From Clostridia bacterium (lineage in GTDB: Bacteria > Bacillota > Clostridia > Christensenellales > Aristaeellaceae): DNA of 64,000 nucleotides. Both the position numbers and the translations under genes were made by a program. The notes under the pieces were generated by a model. It was not told where the DNA came from and made no database searches. It worked only from the letters and a program-made list of their open reading frames with translations. Positions 7,827-16,390 of this stretch are shown piece after piece. The stretch covers positions 29,788 to 93,787 of the forward strand of contig JAFUGS010000008.1 in NCBI GenBank assembly GCA_017469265.1, written 5' to 3'. Each line of letters starts with the position of its first letter. The stretch's first letter is position 1.

Positions 7827-8786
7827 ATGAAGAAATGGAAAACAGCCGGATTTCTGCTGATCCTGCTTTTGATCCTTCCCCTCATGAGCGCTCTGGCCTG
7901 GACCGGTACAGTCACCGCGAGCCGGCTGAACATGCGGAAGAGCAACTCCACCGACAGCAAGGTTGTCAAAGTCCTGAAGGAAGGCGCGTCCGTTGAAGTA
8001 CTCGACACAAAAGGCAGCTGGTACAAGGTCAAAGCCAGTGGTACAACGGGCTATGTAGCCAAAAAATACATAAAAAAAGGTTCCTCTTCATCTTCATCCT
8101 CTTCCTCGTCTTCCAGCAAATCCTCCTCCGGAAGCGGCTCACTGGGAACCTGCTCCGTTGGAGATAAGGGGAGTACGGTGAAAGCGGTGCAGTCCCGGCT
8201 GAAGGAACTGGGGTATTATTCCGGTTCCGTTGACGGAGACTATGGCAGCGGAACGAAGAAGGCCGTCATTGCTTATCAGAAAAAAAACGGGTTAAAGCAG
8301 ACCGGTAACGTGAACAGCGCGACGCTGAAAAAGCTGAAAAGCTCCAGCTCATCGAGCAGCAGCAGCGGAGGCGGTGGCAGCGGCACAACCACGGAATCCC
8401 TGAACTGGTTCAAGCACCCCAATACCATCCCGCACCATGCTACCTTTAAGGTTAAAGACGTAAAAACAGGGAAGGTTTTCACGGTGAAACGCTGGACCGG
8501 TGCCAACCATGCGGACTGTGAGCCCGCAACCGCCAGCGACACAGCGGTTATGAAAAGCATCTACGGCCACTGGAGCTGGAAACGACGCCCTATTTTGGTG
8601 AAATACAACGGGCATGTGTACGCCGCTTCCATGAACGGCATGCCCCACGGGACACAGACCATAAAGAATAACAATTTCGATGGCCATTTCTGCATTCACT
8701 TTACCGGCAGCAAGACCCATGGCACGAAAAAAGTGGACTCAATGCATCAGAGCTGTGTGAAGACGGCCCTGAAGTATACCTGGTAA
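7827..8786 (+). CDS. Secreted SH3b + peptidoglycan-binding protein with uncharacterised C-terminal Cys/His domain
   Basis: 319 residues. A signal peptide (MKKWK plus hydrophobic core, cleavage near ALA-W, residue 24) precedes an SH3b domain (about 27-85; VTASRLNMRKSNSTDSKVV). A Ser-rich linker follows (86-108), then a PG_binding_1 domain (about 110-170; GSTVKAVQSRLKELGYYSGSVDG) and a Ser/Gly linker. The last 125 residues form a domain with DVKTGKVFTVKRWTG, HADCEP and GHFCIHFTGSKTHG. The Cys and His of the last motif recall the HGCIR-type Cys of L,D-transpeptidases, but I cannot assign the family. A wall-associated enzyme or binding protein is likely. It is monocistronic, with its own promoter and terminator. 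Confidence 0.85.
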   Translation: MKKWKTAGFLLILLLILPLMSALAWTGTVTASRLNMRKSNSTDSKVVKVLKEGASVEVLDTKGSWYKVKASGTTGYVAKKYIKKGSSSSSSSSSSSSKSSSGSGSLGTCSVGDKGSTVKAVQSRLKELGYYSGSVDGDYGSGTKKAVIAYQKKNGLKQTGNVNSATLKKLKSSSSSSSSSGGGGSGTTTESLNWFKHPNTIPHHATFKVKDVKTGKVFTVKRWTGANHADCEPATASDTAVMKSIYGHWSWKRRPILVKYNGHVYAASMNGMPHGTQTIKNNNFDGHFCIHFTGSKTHGTKKVDSMHQSCVKTALKYTW

Positions 8787-8797
8787 CGGATTCCATT

Positions 8798-8828
8798 CAC
8801 CTGAAGCTTCGTTTCAGGTGTTTTTTTT
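8798..8828 (+). terminator. Terminator after the SH3/PG-binding gene
   Basis: Hairpin CACCTGAA / TTCAGGTG (8798-8820) followed by eight T. Confidence 0.92.
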
Positions 8829-8855
8829 CTGTGAAGACTTTCCTTTCAGCTGCTT

Positions 8856-8867
8856 TTGTGGTATAAA
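8856..8867 (+). promoter_or_regulatory. Probable hisS-aspS promoter (extended -10)
   Basis: TGTGG followed by TATAAA (8862-8867) forms an extended -10; the sequence 17 bases upstream (TTTCCT) is a poor -35. No T-box sequence is present between here and hisS. Confidence 0.45.
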
Positions 8868-8906
8868 AAAGGGTCTGCATATGTGCGGACATGAAGGAGG
8901 AGAAAC

Positions 8907-10178
8907 ATGCTGACCCAGGCACCCAGAGGAACCCGGGATGTGCTGCCGACTGAAAGCTATCGCTGGCAGTATCTGGAAGAGAAAATGCGTTCTGCCGCTG
9001 CGCTGGCGGGATACCGGGAGGTTAGAACGCCAGTTTTTGAGCACACGGAGCTTTTTGCCAGGGGCGTTGGCGACACCACGGACATCGTGCAGAAGGAAAT
9101 GTACACTTTTCAGGACAAGGGAAACCGCTCCCTGACGCTGAAGCCTGAGGGCACTGCCGGCGCCGCCCGCTGCTTTCTGGAGAGCAGTCTCTACGCGGAC
9201 GCGCTGCCCTGCAAAATGTACTATCTGGACGCGCCGATTTTCCGTTATGAAGCGCCGCAGAGCGGTCGGCTAAGGGAGCATCATCAGTTCGGCCTTGAGT
9301 GCTTTGGCGCCCAGGACGCGACCGCCGACGCCGAGCTGATTCTGCTCGCCTATCGGCTGTTAAGCGATCTGGGCGTGAAAAATCTGCGGGTGAAAATCAA
9401 CAGCATCGGATGTCCTGAATGCAGGCCCCGTTACAACGGAAAACTGAAGGATTTCCTGGCAGCGCGCCTGGACGGGCTCTGTGAAGACTGCCGGAACCGT
9501 TATGAACGGAATCCGCTGCGCGCACTGGACTGCAAGAAGCCCAATTGTCAGGCGTTGGTGAAGGACGCGCCAAGCATGCTGGATGAGCTTTGCGATGAAT
9601 GTCGCACCCATTTTGAACAGCTGCAGGCATGCCTGCGCACGGCACAGATTCCGTATGAGATAGACAGCCGGATTGTCCGTGGCCTGGATTACTATACCAA
9701 AACAGTTTTTGAACTGATTACGGTTACGAAGGAAGGAAACCTGACTGTCTGCGGCGGCGGGCGGTATGATCATCTGGTTTCCCAGCTTGGTGGACCTGAT
9801 CTTCCCGCGGTCGGCTTTGGCATGGGGATTGAAAGGGTGCTTATGCTTCTGGACGGAGAGGGCATCCGCATCCCCGAACCGCCGCAGTATGACGTTTTTG
9901 TGACCTATATGGACGCGTACAGGATTCAGGCCTTTGCGCTTGTGGAGGCTTTGCGCAGTCAGGGGATCAGGGCTGATATGGATCATTGCAGCCGCAGCCT
10001 GAAAGCGCAGTTCAAATACGCGAATAAAACCGGTGCGCCTGTTTCGGCGACCATCGGTGAGGATGAAGCGGAACACGGCACCGTGAAAATCAAGGACATG
10101 CGTACCCGGGAGGAACGGACCGTCCCGCTGGAGGACGCCGGACAAACCGTAATGATGATGAGGAAGGAAGCGGAGTGA
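8907..10178 (+). CDS. hisS: Histidyl-tRNA synthetase
   Basis: 423 residues, class II aminoacyl-tRNA synthetase that charges tRNA-His. Motif 1 lies in APRGTRDVLP...REVRTPVFEHTELF, motif 2 in FRYEAPQSGRLREHHQFGLECFG, the HisA signature in RGLDYYTKTVFE and motif 3 in GFGMGIERVLML. The anticodon-binding domain is at about 325-415. The insertion near residues 165-240 has Cys pairs (GCPEC, CEDC, CDEC) as in many clostridial HisRS, possibly a metal site. The stop overlaps or abuts the aspS start, so the two are translated as a pair. Confidence 0.97.
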   Translation: MLTQAPRGTRDVLPTESYRWQYLEEKMRSAAALAGYREVRTPVFEHTELFARGVGDTTDIVQKEMYTFQDKGNRSLTLKPEGTAGAARCFLESSLYADALPCKMYYLDAPIFRYEAPQSGRLREHHQFGLECFGAQDATADAELILLAYRLLSDLGVKNLRVKINSIGCPECRPRYNGKLKDFLAARLDGLCEDCRNRYERNPLRALDCKKPNCQALVKDAPSMLDELCDECRTHFEQLQACLRTAQIPYEIDSRIVRGLDYYTKTVFELITVTKEGNLTVCGGGRYDHLVSQLGGPDLPAVGFGMGIERVLMLLDGEGIRIPEPPQYDVFVTYMDAYRIQAFALVEALRSQGIRADMDHCSRSLKAQFKYANKTGAPVSATIGEDEAEHGTVKIKDMRTREERTVPLEDAGQTVMMMRKEAE

Positions 10179-10180
10179 TC

Positions 10181-11950
10181 ATGCAAAACAGAACCCATAC
10201 CTGCAACGAACTGAGAATCAGCGATGTGGGAAAGGAAGTCCGGCTGTCCGGATGGATGGAAAACGTCCGCGAAGTGGGCGGCAGCCTGGCTTTTGTGGTA
10301 TTACGTGATTTTTATGGTACGACACAGCTGGTGGTAGAAGACGCCGATCTTCTGGCCCAGGTGACCTCGCTGAATAAGGAAAGCGTTATTTCGATTACCG
10401 GAAAAGTACGGGAAAGGGATAACAAGAATCCCCGGATGGACACCGGTGATATCGAAGTGGTTCCGGATCAGCTGGAAGTGCTTGGAAAATGCAGATATAA
10501 CGCGCTGCCTTTTCAGATCAGTCGCAGCAAGGAAGCCGATGAAAGCCTGCGCCTGAAATACCGTTATCTGGATCTTCGGAATCCGGATGTGAAAAAACGG
10601 ATTGTCCTCCGGAGCCAGGTCGTTGCCGCGCTGCGGAGCGCCATGATTGATGAAGGCTTTCTGGAGATTACAACACCGATCCTGACCGCGTCTTCACCTG
10701 AGGGGGCCAGGGACTATCTGGTGCCAGCCCGGAAGCATCCCGGAAAGTTCTACGCGCTGCCGCAGGCACCGCAGCAGTTTAAACAGCTGCTGATGGCGAG
10801 TGGATTTGACCGGTATTTCCAGATTGCTCCCTGTTTCCGGGATGAGGATGCGCGCGGAGACCGCAGCCCTGGTGAATTCTATCAGCTGGATATGGAAATG
10901 GCCTTCGCGGGACAGGAGGATGTATTCTCCGTATTGGAGAAGGTTCTGCCGCCTGTTTTCGCAAAGTATGGAACCTATCATATCGCGTCTGAAGCGCCTT
11001 TCCGCCGGATTCCGTATCTGGAAGCCATGGAAACCTACGGCAGCGACAAACCCGATCTGCGGATCGATCTGATGGCACAGGACGTAACCGCGCTGATGGA
11101 AGGCTGCGGTTTCGCGCCATTTGAGGGGCAGCGGATTAAGGCTGTCAAGGTGACGAATTTCACGGGCACACGCAAGCAGATTGATAAAATCTGTGCCGAT
11201 ACCGAGGTCATCAGTGGAAACAAGGTATACTGGTTTAAGGTGGACGAAAAAGGAGACATCGCCGGCGGCATTGCCAAGTTCCTCCAGGACCGGAAGGAGC
11301 GGGTGGTACAGGAGCTGAAGCTGGAAAAGAATACCCTGGTCGCGATCAGTGCTGGCAAACTCAGCGCGGCCCAGAAAACAGCGGGCGTTCTCATCAAGCA
11401 GCTGGGCGCCATGTGTGAAAACCATTTTGACCGCGAGAAATATGAATTCTGCTGGATTGTTGATTTCCCAATGTATGAAATCGGAGAGGAAAGCGGCGAA
11501 CTGGAATTTTGTCATAATCCCTTCTCCATGCCCAATGGCGGGCTGGATATCCTGCAGAAAGCCAGAAGGGGAGAAGTGGATCCGCTTTCCATTACCGCTT
11601 TCCAGTATGATCTGGTATGCAATGGCGTAGAACTGAGTTCTGGCGCGGTCCGGAATCACGACCCAGAAATCATGGTGGAAGCCTTCAGCCTGGTACGCCT
11701 GGGCGAGGAGGACGTACGGGCAAAATTCCCGGCCATGTATAACGCTTTCTGCTACGGCGCGCCGCCCCATGCGGGTATCGCTCCCGGGGTGGACCGTATG
11801 GTTATGCTTCTTGCGGGAGAAGATTCAATCCGGGAAGTGATTCCTTTCCCCATGAACAAAAACGCCCAGGATCTGATGATGGACGCGCCCAGCGCCGTGG
11901 AGGCGAAACAGCTGGAGGAGCTGCATATCGCGCTGGTGCCGGCGGAGTGA
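10181..11950 (+). CDS. aspS: Aspartyl-tRNA synthetase
   Basis: 589 residues from ATG at 10181; GTG at 10175, overlapping the hisS stop, is an alternative start adding two residues. It is a class IIb synthetase: N-terminal OB-fold anticodon domain (about 1-105, RTHTCNELRISDVGKEVRLSGW), catalytic core with FRDEDARGDRSPGEFYQLD (motif 2), the bacterial GAD insertion (about 285-415), and GIAPGVDRMVMLL (motif 3). The domain order is the bacterial type. Whether it also serves tRNA-Asn cannot be told from sequence alone. Confidence 0.97.
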   Translation: MQNRTHTCNELRISDVGKEVRLSGWMENVREVGGSLAFVVLRDFYGTTQLVVEDADLLAQVTSLNKESVISITGKVRERDNKNPRMDTGDIEVVPDQLEVLGKCRYNALPFQISRSKEADESLRLKYRYLDLRNPDVKKRIVLRSQVVAALRSAMIDEGFLEITTPILTASSPEGARDYLVPARKHPGKFYALPQAPQQFKQLLMASGFDRYFQIAPCFRDEDARGDRSPGEFYQLDMEMAFAGQEDVFSVLEKVLPPVFAKYGTYHIASEAPFRRIPYLEAMETYGSDKPDLRIDLMAQDVTALMEGCGFAPFEGQRIKAVKVTNFTGTRKQIDKICADTEVISGNKVYWFKVDEKGDIAGGIAKFLQDRKERVVQELKLEKNTLVAISAGKLSAAQKTAGVLIKQLGAMCENHFDREKYEFCWIVDFPMYEIGEESGELEFCHNPFSMPNGGLDILQKARRGEVDPLSITAFQYDLVCNGVELSSGAVRNHDPEIMVEAFSLVRLGEEDVRAKFPAMYNAFCYGAPPHAGIAPGVDRMVMLLAGEDSIREVIPFPMNKNAQDLMMDAPSAVEAKQLEELHIALVPAE

Positions 11951-11956
11951 CGCCCA

Positions 11957-11985
11957 TTGTCAATTCAGGTGAATTCTGGTATAAT
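11957..11985 (+). promoter_or_regulatory. Promoter of the Asp23/AmaP cluster
   Basis: TTGTCA (11957-11962), 17-base spacer and TATAAT (11980-11985) with a TCTGG extended -10. The spacer holds a palindrome, AATTCA-GG-TGAATT (11962-11975), a possible operator. Confidence 0.8.
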
Positions 11986-12027
11986 AACAGGAAGTTGGAA
12001 TACTCCGCGAACAAGGAGGAACATGAA

Positions 12028-12588
12028 ATGGCAAAGAACAAAGACGAACAGTCCCTGCCGCTGAATGTGGACAACGATATGGAGCCATCCAGCTCGATCA
12101 CCTATGCCAACGAAGTGATCGCCATCATCGCCGGTCTGGCGGCCAGCGAGGTGGAGGGGGTCGCCGGAATGTGCAGCGTCAGCAACGGGCTGAAGACAAA
12201 GAATAAGAACGCGACCCGGGGGGTCAAGGTCGAGGTTGGAACAGAGGAAGTCAGCGTAGAAATCTATCTGAACGTGGAGTATGGTACCCCGATTCAGCGG
12301 GCGGCGCACGATGTGCAGGAAGGCGTCAAAAAAGGGATTGAGAATATGACTGGCCTTCATGTGGTTCGTGTGGATGTGCATGTGCAGGGGGTCAGCTTCG
12401 AAAAGGAAAACAACGCGCTGATGGCCGGCGCCGGCAAGGCGGTGCTGGAAGCCGGGGCGCCCGAAGCGGAAGAAGACAAAAAAACGGAAGACGTGAAGCA
12501 GCCCGCCGCAGAAACGGCTGAAGCGCAGGAAGCGGATCCGGATGATCTGAATGCCCCGGAAGCCAAGGCCGAGGATCAGGCTGAATAA
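12028..12588 (+). CDS. Asp23/Gls24 family envelope stress protein
   Basis: 186 residues from ATG at 12028, with AAGGAGG just upstream. The Asp23/Gls24 domain spans about residues 15-130 (SSITYANEVIAIIAGLAASEVEGVAGM, GVKVEVGTEEVSVEIYLNVEYG, VVRVDVHVQGV). A strongly acidic Ala/Glu-rich tail of about 50 residues follows, longer than usual. Asp23 proteins are membrane-associated through AmaP and linked to cell-envelope stress. It is the first gene of a cluster with AmaP-like and DUF2273 proteins. Confidence 0.92.
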   Translation: MAKNKDEQSLPLNVDNDMEPSSSITYANEVIAIIAGLAASEVEGVAGMCSVSNGLKTKNKNATRGVKVEVGTEEVSVEIYLNVEYGTPIQRAAHDVQEGVKKGIENMTGLHVVRVDVHVQGVSFEKENNALMAGAGKAVLEAGAPEAEEDKKTEDVKQPAAETAEAQEADPDDLNAPEAKAEDQAE

Positions 12589-12594
12589 CTTCAG

Positions 12595-12616
12595 GACAGA
12601 GGGGATTCCCTCTGTC
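12595..12616 (+). other. Intercistronic hairpin between asp23 and amaP-like
   Basis: Perfect 9-base stem GACAGAGGG / CCCTCTGTC with a 4-base loop just after the asp23 stop. There is no T run, so it is more likely an mRNA-stability or differential-expression element than a terminator. Confidence 0.6.
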
Positions 12617-12660
12617 TTCATTCGTGTATATTCCATTTTCTCGGGAGAGGAGGCATCCTT

Positions 12661-13725
12661 ATGAGGCTGAGAATTCTGGACCGGATTCTGGTCGCGCTGG
12701 CGGGACTGATGCTGCTTGCGCTCTGCGCAGCGATTGTATCGCAGATGTTCTTTGGGGTGGATCTTGTCAGCCTGGCGACAAAAGCCTTTACGAGTGAGTC
12801 ACCGCAGGTATACTGGGGACTGATCGCGCTGGCCGCGGTATTGCTGCTTCTGGGGGGTTACTGCCTGCTGGTGCTGTTTCGCCACCGGAAGCGGAAGGAC
12901 AAGTTTATTCTGCAGAAGAATGACAGCGGTGAGCTTGCCATTTCCATCAAGGCATTGGAAAACATGGTTCAGAAATGTCTGGATCAGCATGATGAAATGA
13001 CCGTTCAGAAGACGTATCTGGAGAATAAGAAGGATGGTCTTCTCATTCGGATTCAGGGTTCTGTGGCTGGCGGTATCAGTATCCCGCTGACGGTGGAAGC
13101 GCTCCAGAAACAGATAAGACAGTATGTCACCGCATGCAGCGGCGTGGAGGTGAAAGGCATCCGCGTGCAGATCGAGTCCTCCGGAGAAGACGCGGTCAAC
13201 GCGCCATTTGCCATTGCCGCCCCCGCGGCCAAACCTTTGTTAAAAGAGCCGGAGGAAAAACAGACCCCGGTTGAACAGACTGAAGTTTCTCGGGAAACAG
13301 CGGTCCAAAAGCCTGTTCCCGTTTCCCCGGTTTCTTCCGCGCCTGTGGAACAGGCACAGAAAGGGATGCCGGTTCCGCCAGATGTGGATGAGGACGATGA
13401 CCGTCCGCTGCATCAGCGTCTTTTCAGCGCGCAGCCGGAACCGTGCATCATGCCGGAGCCACCTGCGCAGTCCGGGGCTGATCAGGCGGCGGAAACAGAG
13501 CCTGAGGATTCCGCGTCTGACGGGAATATCGAATCCGAAATGCCGGGGGCAGACACGGAGCAGGCAGCTGAAACATCTTCTGAAAACGCGGAGATGGAAA
13601 CTGTGCCTTCATTGTCCGATAAGGAGTCCGATTCCGTTTCGGAAGCGCCGGTCGATGCCCAGGATACTGATTTTCTGGAAAGTCTCAGCACGTTTGACAA
13701 AATCGTAACTGGAGAGAAGGAATAA
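12661..13725 (+). CDS. AmaP-like alkaline-shock membrane anchor protein with long acidic tail
   Basis: 354 residues. Two hydrophobic segments (about 10-32 and 55-78) flank an extracellular loop. The cytoplasmic AmaP region (LAISIKALENMVQKCLDQHDEM, LENKKDGLLIRIQGSVAGGISI) reaches about residue 175, and a Pro/Glu/Ser-rich acidic, probably disordered tail of about 180 residues follows. AmaP recruits Asp23 to the membrane in Staphylococcus, and the adjacent asp23 supports the same job here. The tail is far longer than in the about 190-residue staphylococcal protein. Confidence 0.85.
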   Translation: MRLRILDRILVALAGLMLLALCAAIVSQMFFGVDLVSLATKAFTSESPQVYWGLIALAAVLLLLGGYCLLVLFRHRKRKDKFILQKNDSGELAISIKALENMVQKCLDQHDEMTVQKTYLENKKDGLLIRIQGSVAGGISIPLTVEALQKQIRQYVTACSGVEVKGIRVQIESSGEDAVNAPFAIAAPAAKPLLKEPEEKQTPVEQTEVSRETAVQKPVPVSPVSSAPVEQAQKGMPVPPDVDEDDDRPLHQRLFSAQPEPCIMPEPPAQSGADQAAETEPEDSASDGNIESEMPGADTEQAAETSSENAEMETVPSLSDKESDSVSEAPVDAQDTDFLESLSTFDKIVTGEKE

Positions 13726-13729
13726 GCGT

Positions 13730-14047
13730 ATGAAGAATCTTCATCGGGGGACTCCCGCATTTGGATTTATGCTGGGCATACTGTTTGTGCTGACGGGTGT
13801 ACTGATGATGACAGTCGGCTTCTGGAAAACCGTGGTCATCGCCGCGCTTTTCGCGGCAGGGTTTTTTATCGGCGCAGTCGGTGATAAGAAACAGTTTGTG
13901 AAGAATACGGTTAATCGTGTGATCCCTGAAAAGAAAGATGAAAGCATCGATTTCAGGGAAGAGCTGGCCAGGGAACAGGAAAGCAGGTATCCCGAAGGAA
14001 AGAAAGCATCCGAGAAGGAAACAAAAAAAGCGGAGGACGGGGAATAA
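13730..14047 (+). CDS. DUF2273 small membrane protein
   Basis: 105 residues. Two membrane helices in the first 50 residues (GTPAFGFMLGILFVLTGVLM and VVIAALFAAGFFIGAVGD) are followed by a charged cytoplasmic tail. DUF2273 proteins occur with Asp23 and AmaP in Firmicutes and are thought to be part of the same membrane assembly. It begins 5 bases after the amaP-like stop and ends 4 bases before nusB. Confidence 0.85.
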   Translation: MKNLHRGTPAFGFMLGILFVLTGVLMMTVGFWKTVVIAALFAAGFFIGAVGDKKQFVKNTVNRVIPEKKDESIDFREELAREQESRYPEGKKASEKETKKAEDGE

Positions 14048-14050
14048 GCA

Positions 14051-14503
14051 ATGTCCAGAATTACCGCGCGGACTGCCGCGATGCAACTGATCTATGAAAA
14101 GCTCTCCGGTGGTCAAGGGGGCGAAGATTCCCTGCGGATGGTGTATGACGAGCTCCGTGAGGATGGTGTTCCCGGTGTGAGCAGCGTTGGCCGTAATGAA
14201 CCCAACGAAGCGGATCGTTCCTATATCACGCGTGTACTGGAAGGCGTGCTGGACAAACGATATGCGATTGATGAAAAGATTGCTTCCGCCGCCCAGGGAT
14301 GGACAATCGAGAGAATGCCCATGATCGATCTGACCATCATGCGGCTGGCTGTGTGGGAAATGATGTTTGACCCGGAGGTCCCCGGTAATGTCTCCATCTC
14401 GGAAGCGCTTGAACTGACGGAACGGTATTCCGATCCGGAGGATAAAAAATTTGTGAATGGCGTCCTGGGGACGATTCTCCGAGATCTGGAAGCGGAAACA
14501 TGA
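14051..14503 (+). CDS. nusB: Transcription antitermination factor NusB
   Basis: 150 residues, all-helical NusB fold. It binds boxA RNA with S10 (NusE) in rRNA antitermination. Typical sequence blocks are RTAAMQLIYEKL at the N-terminus, and MPMIDLTIMRLAVWEM and KFVNGVLGTILRDL at the C-terminus. It sits in the common clostridial order asp23-amaP-DUF2273-nusB, and its stop overlaps the next start by ATGA. Confidence 0.95.
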   Translation: MSRITARTAAMQLIYEKLSGGQGGEDSLRMVYDELREDGVPGVSSVGRNEPNEADRSYITRVLEGVLDKRYAIDEKIASAAQGWTIERMPMIDLTIMRLAVWEMMFDPEVPGNVSISEALELTERYSDPEDKKFVNGVLGTILRDLEAET

Positions 14504-15483
14504 AACAGGTCGCGCTTGGGCTGGATACCAGCAATTACAGAACATCTCTGGCGGTGATTTCGCTGGACGGAAAAATTCTTTTCCAATCCAGAGAACTGCT
14601 GCCGGTAGCCAGGGGAGAACGGGGCCTGCGGCAGTCCGACGCGGTTTATCTGCATCTGAAGCAGCTGAAAGCGATGGACATTCCTTTCAGAAACGCGCTG
14701 AAAGACTGCCAGCCTGTGGTCGTAAGCGCGAGCTGTGCGCCACGGGGGAGATCAGATTCCTATATGCCCGTGTTCGAAGCCGGCGAAACCGCCGGCCGGA
14801 TGATGGCCTCCGCCCTGCAGATTCCCTTTGTACCATCAGACCATCAGCATGGACATCTTCGGGCAGCTCTGTTTCGGACGTCGCTGGAGGGCTGCAGTCA
14901 GTTTCTGGGGCTGCATCTTTCGGGCGGAACCACCGATCTCCTTCATATACAGGGAGAGCGCGTCGAGCCGTTGGGCAGCAGCCTTGATCTACACGCGGGT
15001 CAGCTGGTCGATCGGATCGGCGTGGCCCTTGGGCTTGATTTTCCCGCCGGTCCCGCGCTGGAACGTCTGGCGGAAGGCGGCGTAAGCAGCGGGGCATTGG
15101 GCTGCAGCATGGATCGGGGAGATACATGCTGTCATTTCAGCGGCGCTGAAACCAAGGCGCTGGGCTGGGTTCAGCGCGCGGAAAAGAAACCGGAGGACAT
15201 TGCCCGCGAGATTTATGACCTGCTGGCCAGAACCATTTCACGCATGCTGATTGCGGGTGAAAAAGCAACCGGTGAAAAGCAGGCGCTCGTATGCGGAGGC
15301 GTGGCTTCATCGCCTCTTTTCAGACGGATGCTGCAGGAACGGATGCGTAAAACCAGGAGCAGCCTGCGTCTGACCTTCGGCGATCCTGAGCTCAGCGGTG
15401 ACAACGCCGTAGGCATTGCACTGATCGGTGTTGATTATTTGAAGCAAAAGCGGGAACGATGCATCGACCCTTTCCCAGGGTGA
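14500..15483 (+). CDS. TsaD/Kae1-like (peptidase M22-type) paralogue
   Basis: 327 residues of the ASKHA-fold Kae1/TsaD superfamily. N-terminal ALGLDTSNYRTSLAV is the phosphate-1 loop, SDHQHGHLRAA corresponds to the metal-binding HxxxH of TsaD, and GLHLSGGTTDLLHI and VCGGVASSPLFRRML match the other nucleotide-binding blocks. Genuine TsaD makes the t6A tRNA modification with TsaB/E/C. This is a divergent, somewhat short clostridial form found near nusB, with no tsaB or tsaE here, so it may be a paralogue of unknown substrate. It overlaps nusB by 4 bases. Confidence 0.72.
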   Translation: MKQVALGLDTSNYRTSLAVISLDGKILFQSRELLPVARGERGLRQSDAVYLHLKQLKAMDIPFRNALKDCQPVVVSASCAPRGRSDSYMPVFEAGETAGRMMASALQIPFVPSDHQHGHLRAALFRTSLEGCSQFLGLHLSGGTTDLLHIQGERVEPLGSSLDLHAGQLVDRIGVALGLDFPAGPALERLAEGGVSSGALGCSMDRGDTCCHFSGAETKALGWVQRAEKKPEDIAREIYDLLARTISRMLIAGEKATGEKQALVCGGVASSPLFRRMLQERMRKTRSSLRLTFGDPELSGDNAVGIALIGVDYLKQKRERCIDPFPG

Positions 15484-15543
15484 CGGAAAGGTGTTCAACG
15501 GTATTCCCTGCGTACAAATCCGGAAGTATAACGGAGGAAAGAG

Positions 15544-16389
15544 ATGGCTGCCAGGATCCTTGACGGAAAGCAGTTTTCCGCATCCCTGCGGGAAGACATC
15601 GCGCGGCGGGTATCCGCGCTGAAGGAAAAAGGAGTAACCCCGGGGCTTGCGGTGATCCTGGCCGGGACCGACCCGGCCAGTGAAATTTACGTGCGGAACA
15701 AGGGAAACGGATGCCGGGAAGTCGGCATGCACAGTGAAACCATTCTGCTCCCTGAGGATGTATCCCAGGACGCGCTTGAAGCGGAGATCGAACGGCTGAA
15801 TCAGGATCGCCGAATTCATGGCATTCTGGTCCAGCTGCCTCTGCCGAAACACCTGAATGAAGAAGCGGCGCTGGCGAAGATTCTCCCGGAAAAGGATGTG
15901 GATGGCTTCCACCTGCTGAACGCCGGCCGGCTGATGACCGGCGCGCCCGGTGTGATTCCCTGTACGCCGCGGGGAGCGCTCTATATGATCCAGCAGACCG
16001 GCAGGTCTTTGTCCGGCCTGGAAGCTGTGGTCATCGGGCGCAGCAATATTGTGGGGAAGCCCATGGCCGCGCTGCTGCTTCGGGAAAATTGCACGGTGAC
16101 GCTCTGCCACAGCCGGACCCGAAACCTGGCTGAACATACAAGACGGGCGGATATCCTGGTGGCCGCGGTAGGCAAGGCGGGTTTTATTACCGGCGATATG
16201 ATCAAGCCCGGGGCGATCGTCATTGACGTAGGGATCAACCGGGTAGACGGCAAGGTCAGAGGCGATGTTGATTTTGAAAGCGCTGCAGCTGTGGCCGACT
16301 GGATTACCCCTGTACCTGGCGGTGTGGGAAAAATGACGATTACCATGCTGCTGCAGAATACCCTGGAAGCGGCAGAGAGGACGGTCTGA
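15544..16389 (+). CDS. folD: Bifunctional methylene-THF dehydrogenase / methenyl-THF cyclohydrolase
   Basis: 281 residues, standard FolD length. It interconverts 5,10-methylene-, methenyl- and 10-formyl-tetrahydrofolate in one-carbon metabolism. Signatures are [20 protein letters not shown] with the catalytic Lys, [18 protein letters not shown] and [12 protein letters not shown]. The gene runs directly into xseA, with one base between the folD stop and the TTG start. Confidence 0.97.
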   Translation: MAARILDGKQFSASLREDIARRVSALKEKGVTPGLAVILAGTDPASEIYVRNKGNGCREVGMHSETILLPEDVSQDALEAEIERLNQDRRIHGILVQLPLPKHLNEEAALAKILPEKDVDGFHLLNAGRLMTGAPGVIPCTPRGALYMIQQTGRSLSGLEAVVIGRSNIVGKPMAALLLRENCTVTLCHSRTRNLAEHTRRADILVAAVGKAGFITGDMIKPGAIVIDVGINRVDGKVRGDVDFESAAAVADWITPVPGGVGKMTITMLLQNTLEAAERTV

Positions 16390-16390
16390 A

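Noticed and set aside
8078-8130. Ser-codon low-complexity repeat as a tandem repeat or CRISPR
   Set aside because: It is a TCC/TCT/TCA stretch coding the Ser linker in frame; no spacer-repeat pattern exists.
8787-8906. T-box riboswitch before hisS-aspS
   Set aside because: No TGGNACCGCG box or Stem I features; the space is too short after the terminator.
9360-10145. Long minus-strand frames opposite hisS, folD/xseA, argF, pgk and others
   Set aside because: They are antisense shadows of strongly conserved genes, without ribosome-binding sites or recognisable domains.
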